A stretch of DNA of 64,000 nt from Saprospiraceae bacterium (lineage in GTDB: Bacteria > Bacteroidota > Bacteroidia > Chitinophagales > Saprospiraceae). The position numbers and the translations under genes are program-made. The DNA lies in contig JADJJU010000007.1 in NCBI GenBank assembly GCA_016706365.1, positions 234,231 to 298,230 on the forward strand, given 5' to 3'. The notes below the pieces were generated by a model that searched no databases, had not been told where the DNA came from, and saw nothing but the letters and a program-made list of their open reading frames with translations. How positions within the stretch are numbered: position 1 is the stretch's first letter; the number at the start of each line of letters is the position of its first letter. Below, piece after piece: positions 20,331-30,029 of the stretch.

Positions 20331-21028
20331 ATGACTGATTTCTTATTTGTTTTACTACAAGTTACGACTGAATTGGAGCCGGTACTTGAGCCTACCATTG
20401 AATCCAAAAGTGTAATGGACATTATTCTTGAAGGAGGAGCTATAGGTCTCTTTATATATCTGATTCAGTTTGCAATTTCCATTTTAGCACTGACAATCTT
20501 TGTGGAACGTTATTTAACAATAAATAAAGCTTCCAAGATTGACGCAAATTTCATGAACAATATCAGAATGAGTGTTCAATCCGGAAATATTGCAGCTGCA
20601 AAGGCTTTGTGTCAAAACAACTCTTCACCCGTAGCAAGAATGGTAGAAAAAGGACTGCAACGAATAGGGAAGCCTCTTGCAGATATTGATAAAGCAATCG
20701 AAAATGTAGGTAACCTTGAGATCTTCAAGTTGGAAAAAATCTGTCTAATCTGGCAAGTATCTCTGGTGCTGCTCCGATGAATGGATTCTTCGGAACTGTA
20801 ACCGGTATGATTTTATCATTTTATGAAATGGCAAGTCAACAAAATGTTACTCCGGATGTATTGGCCGGTGGTATATATCAGGCACTTTTAACCACTGCTT
20901 TCGGTTTGGCTACCGGTATCCCGGCTATGATAGGTTATAACTGGCTGACTTCCAAAGTGGATAAAGTTGTATTCAACATGGAAAGTACGACCATCGAATT
21001 TTTGGACTTATTGCAGGAACCTGCATAA
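20331..21028 (+). CDS. exbB: ExbB/TolQ/MotA-family proton channel (frameshifted)
   Basis: Inner-membrane proton-channel subunit that energises TonB. The N-terminal half has a first hydrophobic helix (GLFIYLIQFAISILALTIFV) and a cytoplasmic segment (GNIAAAKALCQNNSSPVARM). The frame breaks in the A6 run at 20734-20739. A seventh A restores EKNLSNLASISGAAPMNGF, followed by FGTVTGMI and the last helices (ALLTTAFGLATGIPAMIGYN). Restored length is about 233 aa. It is the first gene of an exbB-exbD-tonB operon. Stored as one gene because the break is a textbook homopolymer deletion. Confidence 0.9.
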
Positions 21029-21046
21029 CCTTAAAAACATCCAAAA

Positions 21047-21451
21047 ATGGGATTAGTTAGAAGATCGAAAGCCAGTGCGGAATTTAGCATGTCCTCAATG
21101 ACGGACATCATTTTCCTTTTATTAATATTTTTCATGTTGACCTCTACTTTGGTAAGTCAAAATGCCCTGAACCTCAAACTGCCAAGTTCCAATTCCCAAA
21201 CAGTAGCACCGCCTTCGATGGCTGTATCTATTACGAAGGATGGAAAGTATTATTACAATACAACCGCAATGCCATTAGAAAGTATTGAAAATAGCATCGT
21301 TCGTGAAATGCAGAGTGCAGGTGAAGAAGAGAAACTCACTATTACTATTTTAGCTGAAAGAGGATCTCCAATAGAATACGTCGTTTCTGTTATGGATATG
21401 GCTAATAAGTTGGGTGTAAATGCTATTTTGGCAACTGAACCCGGAGAATAG
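21047..21451 (+). CDS. exbD: ExbD/TolR family biopolymer transport protein
   Basis: 134-aa partner of ExbB. A short cytoplasmic N-terminus ends in FSMSSMTDIIFLLLIFFML, where the Asp within the single membrane helix is the conserved proton-pathway residue. A periplasmic domain follows (residues about 45-134). It starts 18 bases after exbB and is followed by the tonB-like gene. The complex would power TonB-dependent outer-membrane uptake. The frame is intact and the function well supported. Confidence 0.93.
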   Translation: MGLVRRSKASAEFSMSSMTDIIFLLLIFFMLTSTLVSQNALNLKLPSSNSQTVAPPSMAVSITKDGKYYYNTTAMPLESIENSIVREMQSAGEEEKLTITILAERGSPIEYVVSVMDMANKLGVNAILATEPGE

Positions 21452-21507
21452 GAAATCAGGGATAACTCTCCTTGTGTTCATCCGTTTATAGATTAAATGT
21501 GGAAGCC

Positions 21508-22379
21508 ATGATGTACCAGCAAATCAGTTTAACAGAGAAAGAAAATAAAAGGCGTGGTTTAATTACCAGCATTATTATACATGCCCTGGTATTATTGATC
21601 GCCATTTTACCATTGCTATCATATCCCGATCCACCTCCGGGACAAGAGGGAATTCTGGTGAGCTTCGGAGGGCCGGATATAGGTATGGGTGATTCCAAAC
21701 CCGATACACAACAAGAAGAAGTAGTAGAGCCAAAACCCCCGAGTGAAGAAGAGCAAAAAACGGTTACTGATCCGGTTGCTTCCCCAACGACTCCGGTTGA
21801 AACTCAGAAAGATGTTGTAACAGCTGAAGATCCTAACGTGGCTGCCATCAAGAAAAGAGAAGAGGAGCGCAAGAAAGTTGTTGAAGATGAGCGCAGGAGA
21901 GATAAAGAAGCAAAAGAAAAAGCAGAAATAGCTGAGAAAGAGCGTAAAGCAGATGAAGCCAGAAAACAGGCCGAATATGACAAGGCTAAAAAACAATTTG
22001 GTGACGCTTTCGGTGGCTCAGGAAAAGGTAGTACTGACAAAGCAGGAAATCAGGGTGACCCTAAAGGTGATCCTAATGCCAAAAACCTTGAAGGTATAAG
22101 TACCGGTAAAGGTAATATTGGTGGAGGATTGTCAGGAAGGGGAGTTGTTTATCAGCCAACTATCACTGATAAATCTCAAAAAACTGGTATTGTTGTAGTC
22201 AATATATGTGTGAACAATAAAGGTGAGGTAACCAGAGCAACTTATACCAGAAGGGCTCCACAACCGCTGATAATGACCTCCGCAGAATTGCTGAGACCAG
22301 TGCAAAGAAGTTCAAGTTTTCTGCATCAAGTGTAGATGAACAGTGCGGAACTGTTACTATTAATTTCAAAGTTCAGTAG
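21508..22379 (+). CDS. TonB-like energy-transducing protein (frameshifted near C-terminus)
   Basis: About 290 aa. One membrane helix (about residues 19-38, IIIHALVLLIAILPLLSY) follows a short cytoplasmic end. A long Pro/Glu/Lys region crosses the periplasm, including a charged helical stretch (KKREEERKKVVEDERRR). A Gly-rich part and a C-terminal TonB-like domain follow (TGIVVVNICVNNKGEVTRA). The frame breaks at the CC pair 22247-22248. A third C gives YTQKGSTTADNDLRRIAET and an ending at GTVTINFKVQ (stop 22377-22379). ATG at 21508 or 21511 is preferred over the upstream ATG at 21472. Third gene of the operon. Confidence 0.82.
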
Positions 22380-22420
22380 TAATAGTTAGGTCTTGCCAAT
22401 CCAACTAAGATTCTCTTTGG

Positions 22421-22623
22421 TCTTGCCAATTTATTGGCAAGCGGTAGCGCTTAGAATTGTGCAATTAATTTTCCATTTCCAGTTATTTGGAAGCTCCGGA
22501 ATAAAAAACTCTGCTAATAAATTAGCAGAACCTAAAAGCAAAACCACAATTAAGGTTTGTCTTAAGTCTTTCCAAATTATTGGCAAGCGGTAATGCTTAA
22601 AACCCTGCAAATAAATTTGCAGG
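22421..22623. repeat. String of short 8-bp hairpins between convergent genes
   Basis: Hairpins: CTTGCCAA-ttta-TTGGCAAG (22422-22441), AAGCG-gtag-CGCTT (22439-22452), TCTGCTAA-taaa-TTAGCAGA (22510-22529) and CCTGCAAA-taaa-TTTGCAGG (22604-22623). The last two share the loop and a following ACCTAA, while two stem pairs differ in a compensatory way. Words GGCAAGCGGTA and GCTTA recur at 22436 and 22582. It may terminate both flanking genes. Confidence 0.75.
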
Positions 22624-22625
22624 AC

Positions 22626-24636
22626 CTAATTCAACTTTGTCACCAGCTCCTGCATCATAGGCAGAAAGCCCGATTCCAGTTCTGCGTGGACAGTCTGAAA
22701 TATTGAAGCCCGATTCAGCAGATCCTTGGTATTCAGCCCTTTTAATGAATTATTTTTATCAAAGTAATCCATGATTTGTTGTGTGATCATTGCTGATTGC
22801 ATCACATTATCTGACAGAGGGATAAGCTCTCTAAGAGCCGACTTATGTGGTAAAACCTGTAACAAAATTTGTCTCTGCTCAATAGTTTTAGTGATCAAAG
22901 AGTACATCTTATTCCAGGCTACACTATCTTTTGATGCAATAAAATCGTCCAGCAAAACTCTGAATTGAGCCACATTCCGGGCATCCGGCATGGTAGCATC
23001 GACAGCACGACTTAGAGGGACAAGTGAGGTGTAGCGAGGTTTAGATCCATGGCGATTATACCCTTCAAGCGGCTCGAGCCAATCAAGCAGATTCTCAAGG
23101 ATTTGCCAGTCATCAGCAGTCCATAATCTGCGAATCATCATTTCTCTGTTCCGTATATGATGACTTCCTGAAAGCTCCAGGAAGGGTTCTATTGCAAGCA
23201 ACCTTCTGTACATATCAATCTCATCCTTCAGTTCCCCTGAGGACCAGAAACGCTCAGCAATCGCTGCCACTCTTGGCCATAAGCGTGATTCGACATTCTC
23301 TTCATTCACAAGTTCCGCCCACATGGTAGCTTCAGCGCCCAGGATGCGGACTTCCTGTTCTTTCGTGAGAATCATTTCAGATGTAATCGGGTCATTTTTG
23401 TAATGCTGTGCAGCGGAATGAGACAAGTCGATATAATATCCTGCAGATAAAACTGTCTTGTATCCTTTTTCTGATGCTTTGACCAAAAATTCTTTTCCCC
23501 GCCAGGAATGGATAATGGCTGAAGTGGGTAGCCCTTCTTCCATGATTTCATCCCAGCCCATCATCTGCTTATTATACTTTTTTAAAATTGTTATCAGACG
23601 GGTATTAAAATAAACCTGGAGCCCATGGTTATCTCTTATTCCATTATCGTTCATGAATGATTGGATAGCGGGATTGTTATTCCACTGAATTCCATTGTTT
23701 TCATCTCCTCCAATATGTAATACAGGATCGGGAAACAAGCCTGCCATTTCAGCAAAAAAATGCATCCAGGAATTCATATGTTCGTTCCACAGTAGGATCA
23801 AATGTGGGGTCAAATACACCAAAGAAACGCTCAATCTTATAAGGCCCCGGCGCAGATGCCAATTCGGGATAGCCCACGAGCCAGGCTGTTGCATGTCCCG
23901 GCAAATCAAATTCAGGGATCACTCTGATTCCTCTTAGATCAGCATATTGTACTATATCTTTTATTTGAGCCTGTGTATAATACATTCCATCTGAACCTTT
24001 TTCATGCAAAAGCGGGAATTGAAAGCTCTCCACTCTGAATCCCTGATCTTCACTGAGATGCCAGTGAAACACATTCATTTTCATGGATGACATGACGTCA
24101 AGTGTTCGTTTGACAACATCAACAGGCATAAAGTGCCTGCAGGCATCCATCATTAATCCCCTCCAGGCAAATCTGGGACTATCCTCAATTTCCAATGCAG
24201 GAAAGTAAAATCCTCCAATATCCTCTTGCAGACTTTGCAGTAAAGTTTCCAAACCTCTCAGTGCTCCCAGGTCAGTAAGGGCAATAAGTGAGATTCCTGA
24301 TGCTTCTATTTTAAGCCTATAACTTTCATCTGCAGATTCTGAAGGCATTGCAGGGCATGACTGAAATGTGATTGTAAGGGCTCCATTTTTTCCTTTTGCA
24401 GTTGCATTTTTAGGAATTCTAATTGTACTCACCTTTCCCAGTCTTTCCAAAAATCTTTTGGAGGCTTCACTTAGACGCCTTGATTCCGGACCATTTACAG
24501 CTATGGTAAAATTGGAATCTATCAACATTTTACCCTCCTGTATTTTCACAGATTTGGGTATCGGCATGAATGACGGTAATTGACTAAAAGTGCAAAAAGC
24601 ACAGGAACAAAAAAGTATAGTTATCAGTAATCTCAT
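22626..24636 (-). CDS. Beta-N-acetylhexosaminidase, GH20 (frameshifted)
   Basis: Removes terminal beta-linked GlcNAc/GalNAc. A signal peptide (MRLLITILFCSCAFCTFS; ATG 24636 preferred) precedes the GH20b N-terminal domain, then the catalytic barrel with WRGLMMDACRHFMPVDVVKR, FHWHLSEDQGFRVE and the catalytic Asp-Glu pair in HIGGDEN. The frame breaks in the A7 run at 23754-23760. Deleting one base joins YEFLDAFFAEMAGLFPDPVL. Restored length is about 669 aa, normal for Bacteroidota enzymes with a C-terminal helical extension. Export suggests periplasmic or surface glycan use. The nearby exbB-exbD-tonB operon is convergent, not co-transcribed. Confidence 0.9.
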
Positions 24637-24851
24637 ATTGTAATCTTTATAAATATGCAAGCGACAATAGCTTCATTGCAATGATACGGTAAAAAATGTA
24701 ATGTAAAACGTATTGTAATTAATTGATGCATGGTCTGCAAAAGCTTAAAATCCAGGAGGAAAATATCTTTGAGTCAAACCGGATTATATGGATATTTGGT
24801 TCTCTTATTTTTACCTGGCACAGTTCTTTTCTTTTTGTTACTGTAATAAAC

Positions 24852-24859
24852 TAATTTTG
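24852..24859 (+). promoter_or_regulatory. Candidate -7 box upstream of metF
   Basis: TAATTTTG matches TAnnTTTG, 31 bases before the metF ATG. A TTG lies at 24835-24837 but the spacer is short (14), so support is weak. Confidence 0.35.
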
Positions 24860-24889
24860 AGGCCTTATCTGGATTTTTTTAAATAGACT

Positions 24890-25846
24890 ATGAGAGTTAC
24901 AGACCACCTGGCTGCCGAAGCCGGAAAGACACTAGTTTCATTCGAAATATTGCCTCCTCTGAAAGGGGGAAGTATTAAGACAATATTCAAGACGCTGGAT
25001 CCATTGATGGAATTCAAACCTCCATTTATAGACGTGACATATCATCGGGAAGAATATATTTACAAAAAAATGCCATCCGGATACTATGAAAAAGCCTCTA
25101 TCAGGAAGCGTCCTGGTACAGTTGGAATATGTTTTGGCATCATGACCCGTTATCAGGTGGAAGCTATTCCACATTTGATTTGTGGAGGATTTACAAAAGA
25201 AGATACTGAAAACGTGTTGATCGAATTAAATTTTCTGGATATTAAAAATGTACTTGCTCTCAGAGGAGATGCAGACAAATTTGAAGGAAAATTCACACCG
25301 ACTCATGCCGGTCACACGTATGCAATTGATCTGGTAAAGCAAATAAACAACATGAATGCCGGGAAATACCTGGATGACAATATCGAGAATGGAGAGGCAA
25401 CTGATTTTTGCATTGGGATAGCAGGTTATCCTGAAAAACATTTTGAATCACCGAATCTTGATCTGGATCTGGAATATACAAAAGCCAAAGTAGCCGCAGG
25501 GGCATCTTACATTGTTACACAGATGTTTTTTGACAATACCAGATATTTTGAATATGTTGAAAAATGTCGGGAAGGCGGTATCACCGTTCCTATCATACCC
25601 GGATTGAAACCTATTACCAGAAAATATCAACTTAACTCTATCCCTAGAAATTTCTATGTCAATCTACCGGTAGAGCTGGTAAAATCACTGGAAGCCTCAA
25701 CAACAGATGCTCAGGCAAAGGAGGTAGGAATTGAGTGGTGTATTGCACAATCTCAGGAATTGAAAGCCGCAGGAGTTCCTTGCCTTCATTATTATACTAT
25801 GGGAGACGAACCCACAACCACAAGAATTGCAAGAGCTATATTTTGA
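24890..25846 (+). CDS. metF: Methylenetetrahydrofolate reductase
   Basis: Reduces 5,10-methylene-THF to 5-methyl-THF for methionine synthesis, using a bound flavin. The 318-aa barrel starts with the typical VSFEILPPLKGG (Glu for proton donation), then PPFIDVTYH, GGFTKEDTENVLIELNFL, NVLALRGDADK (flavin-binding), GVAGYP-like GIAGYPEKH, and GASYIVTQMFFDN. Length is normal and the frame intact. No SAM or cobalamin riboswitch is visible in the 250-base leader. It is followed on the same strand by fahA after 52 bases; there is no obvious pathway link. Confidence 0.95.
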   Translation: MRVTDHLAAEAGKTLVSFEILPPLKGGSIKTIFKTLDPLMEFKPPFIDVTYHREEYIYKKMPSGYYEKASIRKRPGTVGICFGIMTRYQVEAIPHLICGGFTKEDTENVLIELNFLDIKNVLALRGDADKFEGKFTPTHAGHTYAIDLVKQINNMNAGKYLDDNIENGEATDFCIGIAGYPEKHFESPNLDLDLEYTKAKVAAGASYIVTQMFFDNTRYFEYVEKCREGGITVPIIPGLKPITRKYQLNSIPRNFYVNLPVELVKSLEASTTDAQAKEVGIEWCIAQSQELKAAGVPCLHYYTMGDEPTTTRIARAIF

Positions 25847-25898
25847 GCTAATTTGCAACTTGTATGGATGAATTGACTTATACCTTGAAACGCATTTT

Positions 25899-27161
25899 AT
25901 GAGCAGAGCAAATGACCCACAAATAAAATCCTGGATACCTACACCGGAGAATACGGATTTTCCTATTCAAAATATTCCTTTTGGAGTGATGCAGGTGGAT
26001 GAAGATATGTTTGCTGCTGTATCCAGAGTGGGTAAGTATGTAATAGACCTCACTTATCTTCAGGACAATGGCTATTTTGTAGGTCTCAATCTGCCATCCG
26101 GGATTTTTCATAAGTCATATTTGAATGATTTTATTGCCCTCGGTAAAGCACAAACACAAGCTGTAAGGGAGCGCATATCCGATTTACTTCGTGAAGGAAG
26201 CAGTTATACGGATTTGAAGGAAAAGACTGCCTACTTTATGTTACCGGTGGAAGAAGTGAAAATGTCAATGCCGGTCAGGATCGGAGATTACACAGATTTT
26301 TACAGCAGTCGGGAGCATGCCACAAATGTCGGCACTATGTTTCGCGACCCTGCCAATGCGCTGCTTCCCAATTGGTTGCATCTCCCGGTTGGTTATCACG
26401 GAAGGGCCTCATCTATTGTCATTAGCGGAACCGATATCAGGAGACCATCAGGCCAGACTAAGCCCCCCACAGCTGAAAAACCTACTTTTGGACCGACAAA
26501 ACAAATGGATTTTGAACTGGAGATGGGATTTATTGTGGGGAAATCGAATGCATTAGGCACTCCTGTTTCAATAGATGAAGCGGAGTCACATATATTTGGG
26601 ATGATGCTATTCAATGATTGGTCTGCCAGAGATATCCAGGCCTGGGAATATGTGCCACTTGGTCCTTTCTTGGCGAAGAATTTTGCATCTACTCTTTCGC
26701 CATGGATTGTTACTATGGAAGCTCTGGAGCCATTCAGAGTGGCCGGACCACAGCAAGATCCGGAAGTATTGCCCTATCTGCAAACTGAAAGAGCCCATAA
26801 TTTCGATATTCAACTGCAGGTTGATATTTTATTACCGAATGGTCAAACATCAACAGTATGCAAAAGCAATTTCAAATACATGTATTGGAGTATGGCCCAG
26901 CAGCTTGCTCATCATACTATCGGAGGCTGCAACATGAAGGTCGGAGATGTCTGTGCAAGTGGGACCATTTCAGGGCCTACGCCGGATTCTTACGGTTCTA
27001 TGCTGGAATTAAGCTGGAAAGGAACCAAGCCATTATCCATGCCCGATGGTACTCAGCGTACTTTTATTGAAGATGGTGACACAGTCATTTTGAGAGGTTA
27101 TGCCGAAAGAGATGGGGTAAGGATTGGATTTGGGGAGTGCTTGGGAAAGGTAGTGGGTTGA
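25899..27161 (+). CDS. fahA: Fumarylacetoacetase
   Basis: Hydrolyses 4-fumarylacetoacetate to fumarate and acetoacetate, last step of tyrosine/phenylalanine degradation. The 420-aa protein has the N-terminal SH3-like domain (FPIQNIPFGVMQ) and the catalytic FAH fold with DFYSSREHATNVGTMFR, LPVGYHGRASSIVISG, FELEMGFIVGK (metal-binding Glu) and FNDWSARDIQAWEYVPLG. Length and motifs are canonical. Other tyrosine catabolic genes are not in the window. A triple-hairpin region follows. Confidence 0.95.
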   Translation: MSRANDPQIKSWIPTPENTDFPIQNIPFGVMQVDEDMFAAVSRVGKYVIDLTYLQDNGYFVGLNLPSGIFHKSYLNDFIALGKAQTQAVRERISDLLREGSSYTDLKEKTAYFMLPVEEVKMSMPVRIGDYTDFYSSREHATNVGTMFRDPANALLPNWLHLPVGYHGRASSIVISGTDIRRPSGQTKPPTAEKPTFGPTKQMDFELEMGFIVGKSNALGTPVSIDEAESHIFGMMLFNDWSARDIQAWEYVPLGPFLAKNFASTLSPWIVTMEALEPFRVAGPQQDPEVLPYLQTERAHNFDIQLQVDILLPNGQTSTVCKSNFKYMYWSMAQQLAHHTIGGCNMKVGDVCASGTISGPTPDSYGSMLELSWKGTKPLSMPDGTQRTFIEDGDTVILRGYAERDGVRIGFGECLGKVVG

Positions 27162-27276
27162 GGATCATAATGCACGATAAATTGTTTTCTTAGACTCAAT
27201 CAAGAGTTGGAATCCTGTGACTTCCAATATAAAGTGTAAGATTAATGCTGACTCCCTTCTGATATGCTAAATGACA

Positions 27277-27360
27277 ATCCCTTTAAACAAAAAAGGGATA
27301 CATTCCTTCTGGAATGTACCCTGATTTAAAAGAATCCAACTCTTAGCGGATTCTATTATT
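27277..27360. terminator. Three consecutive hairpins between convergent genes
   Basis: ATCCCTTT/AAAGGGAT (27277-27299), TACATTCC-ttct-GGAATGTA (27299-27318) and GAATCC/GGATTC (27332-27353) followed by TATTATTTT. They lie between fahA and the convergent DUF2383 gene and probably terminate both. Confidence 0.6.
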
Positions 27361-27365
27361 TTAAA

Positions 27366-27833
27366 TTAATTAACCAATTCCTTCAATGCTTTATTGGCAA
27401 ATAGAGCTGTTCTGATTGAAGACAGCTGGCCTTGAAGCATAGAGATTGATTCGGCTGTTAAATTATAATCTTCAGAAGGGGAGAGCGTATCCTCGTAAGC
27501 TTTCACCGCTGCTTCATCTCCGAAAATACATGAACCCAATGCTGATTCCTTTTCATCACCTGAAATGGATGTTTTCAAATCCATCCAGGCACGGTGTAAT
27601 GAGCCAAGGAAGGAAGAATCACTTTCCGGCTCACCCCCAAGTGATCTCACTTGCTGGCTAAGTTCAGAAATGAATTGTTGAGAATCACTTCTGTATTTGC
27701 GGAAAGTATTGATTGTAACAATGCTGTGTGAATCTTGCAATTCTTCTACAGCGCGGTCATAACCTTTCATTCTGTCCTGATTAATTTCAATGAGGTCGTT
27801 AAGCGCCTCAATCTGCTTTGATTGATAAGACAT
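27366..27833 (-). CDS. DUF2383 (PA2169 family) four-helix-bundle protein
   Basis: 155 aa, all-helical by composition, with the family pattern LNDLIEINQDRMKGYDRAVEE at the N-terminus, the middle helix FRKYRSDSQQFISELSQQV, and a GS-rich turn before HRAWMDLKTSISG. Ferritin-like DUF2383 proteins are widespread and associated with stress clusters; the molecular role is unknown. It lies at the end of a minus-strand series (OmpA, AraC, this gene) with short gaps. I see no metal-binding ExxH pair that would support a ferritin activity. Confidence 0.85.
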   Translation of the reverse strand: MSYQSKQIEALNDLIEINQDRMKGYDRAVEELQDSHSIVTINTFRKYRSDSQQFISELSQQVRSLGGEPESDSSFLGSLHRAWMDLKTSISGDEKESALGSCIFGDEAAVKAYEDTLSPSEDYNLTAESISMLQGQLSSIRTALFANKALKELVN

Positions 27834-27880
27834 AAGATAAATTTTATATATGATTAAATTAGGTGTGTTATTATTCCCGA

Positions 27881-28477
27881 TTACTCAACTAAGGCAGCCA
27901 CATTATCTGTCTGATGGATTACATCTTCCAGTTGATATCTGTTTTTGTCTTTTAGTGATTTAAAAACGGATGGCGTCATTCCTGTTACTTTTTTAAACTG
28001 ACTGCAGAAGTGAGGAACACTACTGTAGTGAAGTGAGTATGAAATTTCTTTCAGATTCAAATCATCGTACATGATGAGTTCCTTTGCTCTTTCCACTTTA
28101 AGCAGTATGATATATTGCTGTATTGTCAGACCTGTTTCTTTTGAAAACAGATTGGAAACGTAAGAATATTCATAATCTACTTTTTCAGAAATGAAGTCTG
28201 AGTAATTTGTATCAGGTCTGTCAGTGACAAAATAGATCATTTCAATGACAGAATTTTTAATCTTCTCAATAAGAATCTGTCTTTTGTCCTCAAGGACATC
28301 CAGACCGATTTTTTTAAGAGCTATTTTGATCAGATTCTTTTGGGTGGACCCGATTTTTTCTGACAATTCTATTTCACCCCTTGAAATTCCTTTAGGGTTC
28401 AAGCCTATCTCATTTAATTTATTAGTAACCATTAATTGAGAGCAATGGCTGATCATATTTTTAATGAATAGTTTCAT
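27881..28477 (-). CDS. AraC-family regulator with HMA-like N-terminal domain
   Basis: 198 aa. The C-terminal half is an AraC HTH domain (about residues 95-185): YVSNLFSKETGLTIQQYII, LKEISYSLHYSSVPHFCSQF, KKVTGMTPSVFK. The N-terminal 70 residues begin MKLFIKNMISHCSQLMV, resembling heavy-metal-associated domains fused to AraC proteins in Bacteroidota, where MxCxxC would bind metal. Here the CxxC motif is absent (only the Cys of SHC remains). Cytoplasmic. It probably regulates neighbouring envelope-stress genes; target and effector are unknown. Confidence 0.85.
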   Translation of the reverse strand: MKLFIKNMISHCSQLMVTNKLNEIGLNPKGISRGEIELSEKIGSTQKNLIKIALKKIGLDVLEDKRQILIEKIKNSVIEMIYFVTDRPDTNYSDFISEKVDYEYSYVSNLFSKETGLTIQQYIILLKVERAKELIMYDDLNLKEISYSLHYSSVPHFCSQFKKVTGMTPSVFKSLKDKNRYQLEDVIHQTDNVAALVE

Positions 28478-28531
28478 TTTAATTTCTATTTGATGGTTAG
28501 GAATAAAGCTAAAATTGATTACCTTATAAGA

Positions 28532-29215
28532 CTATTTTGGATCTAGTTGACCCTGTTGAGCTTGTTGTTTCAAATCTTCACTTGCCCAAAGAGCTACTTC
28601 CACACGGCGATTTTGTTTTCTTCCGGCATTAGTGGAATTGCTTCCCACCGGCTGAGTTTCTCCAAAACCGCGTATTCCTAATCTTGATTGTGCAACTCCC
28701 TGTGCTGATAAGTAATCTGTAACTTCAGTTGCTCTTTTTCTGGACAATTCCATGTTGTACTCATCTGTACCTTTAGAATCTGTATGACCGTCGACCAGGA
28801 CATTTGTATCATCATATTCTTTCAATGTTGCAGCAAATTCTTTCAGAGTATTTTTCATTTCCGGAGTGAGGGCATCAGAATCAAATCCAAAAAGTAATTC
28901 TGAATCGAAAGTCACTTTGATACCTTCGCCTACTCTTTCCACTGTAGCTGTTTCGCCCAGTTTTTGCTCGAGTTCTCTTTTTTGCTTATCCATATACTTT
29001 CCAACTGCTGCTCCGGCAACTCCACCTAATGCGGCACCTATGATTATCCCTCCGGCAGTGTTGTTATTATTTTTCCCAATTAGTCCGCCAAGTGCACCAC
29101 CGACCAGGATTCCGGCTCCTGTACCAATCGCAGTACCTTTGTTGTTTTTTAATGTGGAGCAAGATGCGGATACCAGCACCAGGGCTGCTAATATGATTGA
29201 AATGTGCTTATTCAT
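28532..29215 (-). CDS. OmpA-family lipoprotein with glycine zipper
   Basis: 227 aa. Lipobox VSASC (Cys19) follows a signal peptide. A glycine-zipper segment (about 27-72) contains GTGAGILVGGALGGLIG and GGIIIGAALGGVAGAAVG. The C-terminal OmpA domain (about 110-215) has FGFDSDALTPEMKNTL, LVDGHTDSKGTDEYNMELS and GFGETQPVGSN, the peptidoglycan-binding signature. The protein would anchor in the outer membrane and hold peptidoglycan, like YiaD/Pal. It is part of the stress cluster. A terminator for the preceding beta-barrel gene lies in its leader. Confidence 0.93.
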   Translation of the reverse strand: MNKHISIILAALVLVSASCSTLKNNKGTAIGTGAGILVGGALGGLIGKNNNNTAGGIIIGAALGGVAGAAVGKYMDKQKRELEQKLGETATVERVGEGIKVTFDSELLFGFDSDALTPEMKNTLKEFAATLKEYDDTNVLVDGHTDSKGTDEYNMELSRKRATEVTDYLSAQGVAQSRLGIRGFGETQPVGSNSTNAGRKQNRRVEVALWASEDLKQQAQQGQLDPK

Positions 29216-29256
29216 GATTCTATTATTTTTTTAAGTTGAGAATTATTCGGTTAGAA

Positions 29257-29283
29257 ATCCTGCAGATTTTTGGTCTGCAGGAT
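29257..29283 (-). terminator. Hairpin terminator after the beta-barrel gene
   Basis: ATCCTGCAGA pairs with TCTGCAGGAT (10 bp) around a 7-base loop, followed on the minus strand by TTTCT. It is 26 bases after the stop of the gene at 29309. Confidence 0.65.
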
Positions 29284-29308
29284 ATTCTTATCGTTCATTG
29301 TTAGTTTG

Positions 29309-29980
29309 TTAAAATGTATAGCCAAGTGTAAGGGCTACACCACGAGTCTGAAGTACCGGGCTGTTGTCGTTATCATTGTCAGCATCGTTGTCCAGCAGGT
29401 TGTTAAATCCATAGTTGTAGCGAACATCCAAAACAGCTTTTCCAAAAGATAGACCCACTGCTCCAATCATACCATAATTAAGGCGTCCTGTGTCATCTGC
29501 GTCATCAAACGTGTATTTGCGGTCAAGTTCTAGTAGCGTAGAGCCATTAGCTGTTGTTACACCTTTATATTTTCCGCTTAAAGCATAACCAATCCATGGA
29601 CCTGCAGCCAGGTAGAAACCTAATCCAGTGCGATCAGCATTTCCAAAAGTCACTTTAGCAAGTACCGGAAGTTCCAGATAATTAATTCTATATGTGGATA
29701 CAGTTTGAGTACCCAGTATATTGTAGGTATTTTTTCCACCAAGCTGAGTATACAATAGTTCAGGTTGAATGGTGATGATATCGGAAAGATTCAAATCAAA
29801 TGTCAGCCCGAGTACAGGAGCTATTATTGCATTGTTCTCAACGTCATCAAAGTCAAAGCCTTCTCCTTTTTCTGCTATAGTCGCAAAACTCAATCCGGCT
29901 TTGATGCCTACCTGTGCAGATGCATTCAATGCAAAACCTGCAATTAATATTGAGAAGATTACCTTTTTCATAGTTTTCAT
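29309..29980 (-). CDS. PorT-like outer-membrane beta-barrel protein
   Basis: About 223 aa. The start at 29980 (or 29971) is chosen for the signal peptide KKVIFSILIAGFALNASAQ; an ATG at 30109 would add 43 non-signal residues. The mature part is an eight-stranded-type barrel: VGIKAGLSFATIA, LSDIITIQPELLYTQLGG, INYLELPVLAKVTF, and terminal RGVALTLGYTF ending in Phe. Transcribed separately: a terminator lies upstream at 30130 and downstream at 29257. A good sigma-54-type -24/-12 sequence lies at 30030-30046, 50 bases before the ATG. Function unknown. Confidence 0.85.
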   Translation of the reverse strand: MKTMKKVIFSILIAGFALNASAQVGIKAGLSFATIAEKGEGFDFDDVENNAIIAPVLGLTFDLNLSDIITIQPELLYTQLGGKNTYNILGTQTVSTYRINYLELPVLAKVTFGNADRTGLGFYLAAGPWIGYALSGKYKGVTTANGSTLLELDRKYTFDDADDTGRLNYGMIGAVGLSFGKAVLDVRYNYGFNNLLDNDADNDNDNSPVLQTRGVALTLGYTF

Positions 29981-30029
29981 TTGTTTAGTTATTAGATGAT
30001 GATTTGGATACTTGATCCATTCATTAAAA

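Noticed and set aside
20734..20739. Programmed frameshift in exbB at A6
   Set aside because: ExbB is not known to use recoding. Many other genes here have similar homopolymer breaks, so a missing base is simpler.
24661..24889. SAM or cobalamin riboswitch before metF
   Set aside because: No conserved box or multi-stem architecture could be found by eye in the leader.
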